From: Thermoleophilia bacterium
GTDB lineage: Bacteria > Actinomycetota > Thermoleophilia > Gaiellales > Gaiellaceae
Direction: 5' to 3'
Assembly (NCBI GenBank): GCA_025934335.1
Contig: JAICYG010000138.1
Location: 1 to 7,377 of the forward strand
Length of the DNA stretch: 7,377 bases
The stretch's first letter is position 1; every line of letters starts with the position of its first letter. The position numbers and the translations under genes are program-made. Below, piece by piece: positions 1 to 4,092 of the stretch. The notes under the pieces are model-generated. The model was given only the letters and a program-made list of their open reading frames with translations. It searched no databases and was not told the origin of the DNA.

Positions 1-145
1 AGCCGTTGACGACCCACTGCAGTTGCGTCACGCCGGCGTGCAGGTCGGTCTGCACGTCGCCGAGCGCGACCGCCACGATCGTCGTGTCGAGGAACGTCAG
101 GAAGACGACGCAGCAGAGGACGGCCAGCGCTCGTCGGCGCTCCAC
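1..145 (-). CDS. MFS drug exporter, DHA2-like (N-terminal part, cut by window edge)
   Basis: Reading the minus strand from GTG 145-143 gives 48 codons that run off the left edge. The N-terminus is basic (MERRR) and is followed by a hydrophobic first membrane helix at about residues 6-28. That helix contains LDTTIVAVAL (residues 19-28), which matches the LDxTIVxVALP signature of the 14-helix DHA2 (EmrB/QacA) branch of the major facilitator superfamily. Residues 43-48 (QWVVNG) match the conserved QWVVxxY at the start of helix 2. Members are proton-driven exporters in the cytoplasmic membrane, and the substrate cannot be told from this fragment. No in-frame start lies close upstream, and a TAnnnT hexamer sits 6 nt before the GTG. 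The gene is divergent from ftsY across 56 bp. The family is fairly sure; the function is only general. Confidence 0.85.
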   Translation of the reverse strand, partial: MERRRALAVLCCVVFLTFLDTTIVAVALGDVQTDLHAGVTQLQWVVNG

Positions 146-151
146 GTGGTG

Positions 152-157
152 AGCGTA
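152..157 (-). promoter_or_regulatory. Putative -10 element of the MFS gene (leaderless)
   Basis: TACGCT on the minus strand is followed by 6 nt (CACCAC) and then the GTG start. That spacing would put transcription initiation at or next to the start codon. I see no clear -35 box. Confidence 0.5.
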
Positions 158-187
158 CGTGCGCGGCCGGTCGACCCGGCGATGTAC

Positions 188-193
188 TACCGT
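188..193 (+). promoter_or_regulatory. Putative -10 element of ftsY (leaderless)
   Basis: TACCGT is followed by 8 nt and then the ftsY GTG at 202. An overlapping alternative is TACTAC at 185-190, 11 nt before the start. No Shine-Dalgarno sequence is visible in the 56-bp gap shared with the divergent MFS gene. Confidence 0.45.
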
Positions 194-201
194 CCCGCGT
201 C

Positions 202-1140
202 GTGGCGAGAAGCTGGGCGCAACTGCTGGGCGACGGCGACGCGTCGGAGGAGACGGCCGAGGCGCAGCGCGGCTTCTTCGGGCGCCTGCGCGAGTCGCTC
301 TCGAAGTCGCGGCGCGCGCTGACCGACCAGATCCAGGTGGCGGCGTTCGATCCGCAGGACGACGCGTCGTGGGAGCGGCTGGAGGAGGCGTTGATCTACT
401 CCGACGTCGGCGTGCGCGCGACGGCCGAGCTGATCAGGCGCCTCGAGGCGCGGCAGGACCTGACGGAGCTCGGCGAGGCGCTCGCCGAGGAGATCGCCGC
501 GTTGTTCGGCGATCCGCCGACGCTCGCCGTCGACGACCGGCCGGCCGTGATCCTCGTCGTCGGCGTCAACGGCACCGGCAAGACGACGACGATCGGCAAG
601 CTCGCGAGCAGGCTCCGGGAATCGGGGCGGTCGGTCACGCTCGGCGCCGCCGACACGTTCCGCGCGGCGGCCGAGGAGCAATTGGAGATCTGGGCAGAGC
701 GCGCCGGCGCTGCCTTCGTCGGCGGTGAGCGCGGGGGCGATCCCGCCGCCGTCGCCTACGACGCCGTCGGCGCCGACACCGACGTGGTGGTCGTCGACAC
801 CGCGGGCCGGCTGCACACGCAGTCGAACCTGATGGACGAGCTCGCGAAGGTGCGGCGCGTGATCGCGGGCCGTCGCGAGGGCGCCCCGCACGAGGTCCTG
901 CTCGTCGTCGACGCGACGACCGGGCAGAACGGCCTGCAGCAGGCGCGGCTCTTCAACGACTCGGTCGGAGTGACGGGCGTTGCGCTGACGAAGCTCGACG
1001 GGTCGGCGAAGGGCGGCATCGCGGTCGCGATCGCGTACGAGCTCGGGCTGCCGGTGAAGCTCGTGGGGGTGGGTGAGGGTCTCGACGACCTACGGCCGTT
1101 CGACGCGAACGACTTCGCGCGGGCGCTCGTCGCGTCATGA
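202..1140 (+). CDS. ftsY: Signal recognition particle receptor FtsY
   Basis: FtsY is the membrane-associated SRP receptor GTPase. It pairs with Ffh to deliver ribosome-nascent chain complexes to the Sec translocon. The 312-residue protein has a short N-terminal extension with GFFGRLRESLSKSR at 24-37, then the helical N domain (about 35-110). The GTPase G domain follows, with P-loop GVNGTGKT (121-128), the insertion-box DTFRAAA (151-157), DTAGR (199-203), TKLD (263-266) and the closing GVGEGLDDLRPFD (289-301). The long acidic A domain of E. coli FtsY is absent, as in many Gram-positive and actinobacterial FtsY proteins, so only a short N-terminal helix could target the membrane. GTG 202 gives a natural N-terminus and lies 8 nt after a TAnnnT box. 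The stop codon overlaps the next gene's start (ATGA). The call is firm. Confidence 0.97.
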   Translation: MARSWAQLLGDGDASEETAEAQRGFFGRLRESLSKSRRALTDQIQVAAFDPQDDASWERLEEALIYSDVGVRATAELIRRLEARQDLTELGEALAEEIAALFGDPPTLAVDDRPAVILVVGVNGTGKTTTIGKLASRLRESGRSVTLGAADTFRAAAEEQLEIWAERAGAAFVGGERGGDPAAVAYDAVGADTDVVVVDTAGRLHTQSNLMDELAKVRRVIAGRREGAPHEVLLVVDATTGQNGLQQARLFNDSVGVTGVALTKLDGSAKGGIAVAIAYELGLPVKLVGVGEGLDDLRPFDANDFARALVAS

Positions 1141-1847
1141 ACCTCGTCGCCGCCGACACGCTCTCCTTCGCCGAGCTCGCCGACCTGTTCACGCGCGGCT
1201 ACGAGGGCTACTACCTGCCGATTCGCGTCGACGAGCCGACGATGCGTTACATGGTGGAGGCGTGGGACATCGACCTGGCGCGCTCGCGCGTGGCTCCCGG
1301 CGTCGGCGTGTGCAACCTCGGCGTGCGCGGCGACCGCGGCTGGATCGGCGGGCTGGGCGTCGTTCCGGAGTCCCGCCGAAGCGGCGTCGGCCGTGGGCTG
1401 ATGGAGGCGGTGCTCGAGCAGGCGCCGCCGGTCGTGACGCTCGAGGTGCTCGAGCAGAACGAGCCCGCCTTGCGGCTGTACGAGTCGCTCGGCTTCGAAC
1501 GGACGCGTGTGCTCGAGGTGTGGTCGCTGCCCGAGCGACCCACGGCGGAGGCTCGAAGCGTCGAGCCGGCGCCGCTCGGGCAGAGCGGGCTGCCGTGGCA
1601 GCGCGAGGATGCGTCGCTCCCGCCGGGGTACGAGCGGGTCGAGGTGAACGGCGGCGCGATGCTCTTCCGCGGCGCGACGATCCTGCAGCTGCAGGCGGCC
1701 GACGAGGACGCCGCCGCCGCGCTCCTCTCGCGCGGCGCTGCCCTCCACTACATCAACGTGCCGGAGGGCGACGTCGCGCTCGGCGCCCTCGAGCGGCTCG
1801 GCGGCGAGCGCACCGCGCGCCAGTTCGAGCTGACCCTCGTCCGCTAG
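1137..1847 (+). CDS. GNAT family N-acetyltransferase
   Basis: This 236-residue protein is predicted to transfer an acetyl group from acetyl-CoA to an amine; the substrate is unknown. GNAT motif A is clear: strand WIGGLGV (69-75), then PESRRSGVGRGLMEAVL, in which R80-x-x-G83-x-G85 forms the pyrophosphate-binding loop. Motif B is LEVLEQNEPALRLYESLGF (102-120), a classic NxxAxxLYxxxGF pattern. The remaining 115 residues exceed a single GNAT fold. Residues about 170-236 (NVPEG at 207-211, ALERLGG at 217-223, a closing strand FELTLV) look like the back half of a second, degenerate GNAT domain lacking the CoA loop. The ATG overlaps the ftsY stop by 4 bp with no visible ribosome binding site, so translation is probably coupled to ftsY. 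A role in SRP function is not implied by the sequence. Confidence 0.88.
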   Translation: MNLVAADTLSFAELADLFTRGYEGYYLPIRVDEPTMRYMVEAWDIDLARSRVAPGVGVCNLGVRGDRGWIGGLGVVPESRRSGVGRGLMEAVLEQAPPVVTLEVLEQNEPALRLYESLGFERTRVLEVWSLPERPTAEARSVEPAPLGQSGLPWQREDASLPPGYERVEVNGGAMLFRGATILQLQAADEDAAAALLSRGAALHYINVPEGDVALGALERLGGERTARQFELTLVR

Positions 1848-1852
1848 CGACG

Positions 1853-1981
1853 TGTCGCTCGTGTAGCGCGCACTGCACGACGGCTGCCACCAGACGTGCC
1901 GCGGATGACCATGTCCTTCGTGTAGCGCGCGCTGTACGACGGCTGCCACCAGGCATGGCTCGGACGCCCATGTCCGGCGTG
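1853..1981. repeat. 59-bp tandem repeat, two full copies plus a partial third
   Basis: Copy 1 spans 1853-1911 and copy 2 spans 1912-1970. By hand alignment 49 of 59 positions are identical. A decayed third start (TGTCCGGCGTG) follows at 1971-1981. The best-conserved part is GTGTAGCGCGC followed by ACGACGGCTGCCACCAG. Within each copy, an 18-nt stretch from GTGTAGC can fold into a G-U-tolerant hairpin (1861-1878 and 1920-1937), paired more fully in copy 2. The period is not a multiple of three and reading frames change between copies, so it is not coding. The repeat fills the 157-bp gap (1848-2004) between the convergent GNAT and reductase genes. It could act as a bidirectional transcription end or be an intergenic repeat family; no T-tract is present. 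Confidence 0.85.
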
Positions 1982-2004
1982 CGGTCACCGGGCGCCGGCG
2001 CGGT

Positions 2005-3030
2005 TCAGGCGGACGAGGAGCGCGCCCACAGGTTCAGGTCGCTGTCCGTCGCGTGGCGGTCGATCTCTGCGAGCTCGTCGGGCGAGAACTCGAGCTTCGC
2101 GAGCGCGCCGAGCGAGTCCTCGAGCTGCGAGACGCTCGAAGCGCCGATCACCGTCGACGTCATCCGCTCGTCGCGAAGCGTCCACGCGAGCGCCATCTGC
2201 GCCAGCGACTGGCCTCGGGTCGCGGCGAGCTCGTTCAGCGCGCGGATCTTCGCGAGCGCCTCCTCCGTCAGCAGGTCGGGCGAGAGCGACGTGTTCGCCG
2301 CGGCGCGTGACCCCTCCGGGATCCCGTCGAGGTACTTCGACGTGAGCATGCCCTGCGCGAGCGGCGAGAAGCCGATGCAGCCGACGCCGAGCTCGCCGAG
2401 CGTGTCGAGCAGCTCCGGCTCGATCCAGCGGTTGAGGAGCGAGTACGACGGCTGGTGGATCAGGAGCGGCGTCCCCAGCGAACGCAGAATCTCGTACGCC
2501 TCCTGCGTCTTCGCCGGCGAGTACGACGAGATCCCCGCGTAGAGCGCCTTGCCCGAGCGCACTGCCGAATCGAGCGCTCCGAGCGTCTCCTCGAGCGGTG
2601 TCCCCGGATCGAACCGGTGCGAGTAGAAGATGTCGACGTAGTCGAGCCCCATCCGCACGAGCGACTGGTCGAGCGACGCGAGCAGGTACTTGCGCGAGCC
2701 CCACTCGCCGTACGGCCCCGGCCACATGTCGTAGCCCGCCTTCGTCGAGACGACGAGCTCGTCGCGGTACGGCCGGAGGTCGGACACGAGCACGCGGCCG
2801 AACGTCTCTTCCGCCGACCCGTACGGCGGCCCGTAGTTGTTCGCCAGGTCGAAGTGCGTGACGCCGAGATCGAACGCACGCAGCAGGATCGCGCGGGAGC
2901 GCTCGAGCGGCCGGTCGCCGCCGAAGTTGTGCCAGAGCCCTAACGAGATCGCGGGAAGCTGCAGACCGCTCCGCCCGCAGCGCCGGTACTGCATCGACGC
3001 ATAGCGATCGGACGCGGCGGCGTAGGGCAC
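2005..3030 (-). CDS. Aldo/keto reductase, YghZ/Gpr type
   Basis: This 341-residue NADPH-dependent oxidoreductase has a TIM-barrel fold. It aligns from end to end, from memory, with E. coli YghZ (Gpr, L-glyceraldehyde 3-phosphate reductase). Shared blocks include LGLWHNFG (30-37), THFDLANNYGPP (58-69), STKAGYDMWPGPYG (95-108), SRKYLLASLDQSL (112-124), VDIFYSHR (132-139) and LIHQPSYSLLNRW (190-202). The likely catalytic tetrad is D61, Y66, K97 and H138. The GTG start at 3030 is preferred over ATG 2994 because the first 12 residues match the YghZ N-terminus (xERYxxMQYRxCG pattern) and a TAGAAT box lies 6 nt upstream. The physiological substrate is uncertain: YghZ-type enzymes also reduce methylglyoxal and other aldehydes. 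The gene is divergent from the borosin unit across 51 bp, with possible shared control. Confidence 0.93.
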   Translation of the reverse strand: MPYAAASDRYASMQYRRCGRSGLQLPAISLGLWHNFGGDRPLERSRAILLRAFDLGVTHFDLANNYGPPYGSAEETFGRVLVSDLRPYRDELVVSTKAGYDMWPGPYGEWGSRKYLLASLDQSLVRMGLDYVDIFYSHRFDPGTPLEETLGALDSAVRSGKALYAGISSYSPAKTQEAYEILRSLGTPLLIHQPSYSLLNRWIEPELLDTLGELGVGCIGFSPLAQGMLTSKYLDGIPEGSRAAANTSLSPDLLTEEALAKIRALNELAATRGQSLAQMALAWTLRDERMTSTVIGASSVSQLEDSLGALAKLEFSPDELAEIDRHATDSDLNLWARSSSA

Positions 3031-3036
3031 TCGTGG

Positions 3037-3042
3037 ATTCTA
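3037..3042 (-). promoter_or_regulatory. Putative -10 element of the aldo/keto reductase (leaderless)
   Basis: TAGAAT on the minus strand, close to the TATAAT consensus, is followed by 6 nt (CCACGA) and then the GTG at 3030. This supports the GTG start chosen for the gene. No clear -35 box is visible. Confidence 0.55.
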
Positions 3043-3068
3043 GGGTTGCCGCGGAGCCCGAACCCTTG
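3040..3068. promoter_or_regulatory. Inverted repeat, candidate operator between divergent promoters
   Basis: The arms are CTAGGGTT (3040-3047) and AACCCTTG (3061-3068). They pair at 7 of 8 positions across a 13-bp spacer, with arm centres 21 bp apart, about two helical turns. The left arm overlaps the reductase -10 and the precursor -35; the right arm abuts the precursor -10. If both transcripts are leaderless, the repeat is not transcribed and would act as DNA, for example as a dimeric repressor site. No regulator gene is recognised nearby. Confidence 0.4.
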
Positions 3069-3074
3069 TAGCGT
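3046..3074 (+). promoter_or_regulatory. Putative promoter of the borosin unit (leaderless)
   Basis: TTGCCG (3046-3051) and TAGCGT (3069-3074) are separated by exactly 17 bp, the usual spacing for a housekeeping sigma factor. The -10 box ends 7 nt before the ATG at 3082. TTGCCG matches TTGACA at 4 of 6 positions. Confidence 0.55.
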
Positions 3075-3081
3075 CGGGCAC

Positions 3082-3342
3082 ATGACGCTCAGCGAGTTCC
3101 TGCTCAGGCTCGCCGCCGACCCCGACCTGCTCGAGCAGTTCCACCGGGAGCCGACCCGTGTCGCCGACGACCTCGGGCTCGGCGAGGAGCAGCGCGCGCT
3201 GCTCGGGGCGGGGCAGCTCGAGAACCTCAGGATCGAGATCCACGGCGAGCTGAAGGTCGGCGAGGAGGCGGCAATGATCTTCTGGCTGCACCGCCTGCCC
3301 GCGATCCACTGGCTCTTCAAGGCACCGGACGACGCCGCCTGA
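3082..3342 (+). CDS. Split-borosin precursor peptide (RiPP precursor, LigA-like leader domain)
   Basis: This 86-residue protein is probably the substrate of the adjacent methyltransferase. Residues 3-56 (LSEFLLRLAADPDLL, then the DLGLGEEQRALLGAG block at 30-44 and LENLR at 46-50) align without a gap to about residue 50, from memory, with the borosin-binding domain of SonA from Shewanella oneidensis, a small helical LigA-like fold. The tail, about residues 57-86, would carry the core. It contains IFWLH (66-70) and IHWLF (75-79), two IxWLx units nine residues apart, then KAPDDAA. By position, the SonA-methylated sites fall around residues 62-67. ATG 3082 was chosen because it begins at the conserved domain and follows a well-placed promoter; an in-frame TTG at 3046 is the -35 box. 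The gene lies 6 bp before the methyltransferase. A stand-alone LigA-like protein of other function is the main alternative. Confidence 0.8.
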   Translation: MTLSEFLLRLAADPDLLEQFHREPTRVADDLGLGEEQRALLGAGQLENLRIEIHGELKVGEEAAMIFWLHRLPAIHWLFKAPDDAA

Positions 3343-3348
3343 GGCCCG

Positions 3349-4092
3349 GTGGCGCGCGGCGCGCTGACGGTAGTCGGCACCGGCATCCGCATCGGCGTGC
3401 AGCTGACGCCGGAGAGCCGCGCCGCGGTCGACGCCGCCGACGAGCTGCTCTACGTGAACGCCGAGCCGCTCGGCGACCACTGGCTCGCCTCGCTCCACCC
3501 CCGCGCGCGCAGCCTTGCCTCGCTCTACCGACCCGGTGTCTCGCGCGAGCAGGTGTACGAGGCGATCGTCGAGGCGATCCTGGAGCCGGTGCGGGCCGGC
3601 GCGCGCATCTGCGCCGCGTTCTACGGTCACCCGGGCGTCTTCGTCCGGCCGTCGCATGAGGCGGTTGCGCGGGCGCGCGCGGAGGGGCACGACGCGCGCA
3701 TGCTGCCCGCCGTCTCGGCGGAGGACTGCCTGTTCGCCGACCTCGGCGTCGACCCGGCCCTCGACGGCTGCGCGAGTTACGACGCGACGGGCTTCCTCGC
3801 GCGGCCGCGTCCCGTGGACACGACGGCCGCGCTCGTCCTCTGGCAGGTGGCCGCCGTGCTCGAGCCGCACGCCGTCGCCGCCGGGTCGCACGGCGGCAAC
3901 CTCGACGTGCTCGCTGCGCGGCTCCTCGAGCTGTACTCGCCTCAGCACGAGGTGGTGCTCTACGAGGCGTCGCCGTTCCCGGCTGCGCCGGCGCTCGTCG
4001 AGCGACTCCCGCTCGCGGCGCTTCCCGAGGCCCGGCCGACACCGCAGGCGACGCTCTACCTGCCGCCGGCCGGCACCGGCGCCGCAGCCTGA
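3349..4092 (+). CDS. Borosin-type peptide alpha-N-methyltransferase (split, type IV-like)
   Basis: This is a predicted SAM-dependent enzyme that N-methylates backbone amides of the precursor peptide. The 247 residues make up one tetrapyrrole-methylase-fold domain with the OphMA/SonM pattern: LTVVGTGIRIGVQLT (6-20), FYGHPGVFVRPSHEA (91-105), the DARMLPAVSAEDCLFADLG block (115-133), the LWQV block (164-167) and a final ATLYLPP (234-240). Y60, R66 and Y70 fall at the same spacing as the OphMA catalytic residues Tyr66, Arg72 and Tyr76. Unlike fungal OphMA, no core peptide is fused to the C-terminus, which ends in AGTGAAA; the substrate is the separate upstream protein. GTG 3349 follows the precursor stop by 6 bp, so translation is probably coupled. 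The 3' end overlaps the opposing cyclase gene by 37 bp. Porphyrin or RsmI-type methylases share the fold but lack the triad and GHPGVFV context. Confidence 0.88.
   Translation: MARGALTVVGTGIRIGVQLTPESRAAVDAADELLYVNAEPLGDHWLASLHPRARSLASLYRPGVSREQVYEAIVEAILEPVRAGARICAAFYGHPGVFVRPSHEAVARARAEGHDARMLPAVSAEDCLFADLGVDPALDGCASYDATGFLARPRPVDTTAALVLWQVAAVLEPHAVAAGSHGGNLDVLAARLLELYSPQHEVVLYEASPFPAAPALVERLPLAALPEARPTPQATLYLPPAGTGAAA

Noticed and set aside
756..1988. A 410-codon minus-strand open frame over ftsY and the GNAT gene
   Set aside because: It has low-complexity composition, overlaps two confident plus-strand genes and reads through the tandem repeat in different frames.
1992..2001. Perfect 10-bp palindrome GCGCCGGCGC near the reductase stop codon as a terminator
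   Set aside because: It is too short, has no loop and no T-tract; such palindromes are common at this GC content.
3046..3081. TTG start giving a 98-residue form of the precursor
   Set aside because: The extra 12 residues do not belong to the leader domain, and the TTG coincides with the putative -35 box, upstream of the expected transcription start.
3082..3342. PqqD-like or Nif11-type RiPP leader
   Set aside because: The residue pattern lines up better with LigA-like split-borosin precursors, and the partner enzyme is of borosin type.
3349..4092. Cobalamin/siroheme or 16S rRNA (RsmI) methyltransferase
   Set aside because: The fold is shared, but the Tyr/Arg/Tyr spacing, FYGHPGVFV and SAEDCLFADLG blocks and the adjacent leader-like protein fit borosin enzymes better.
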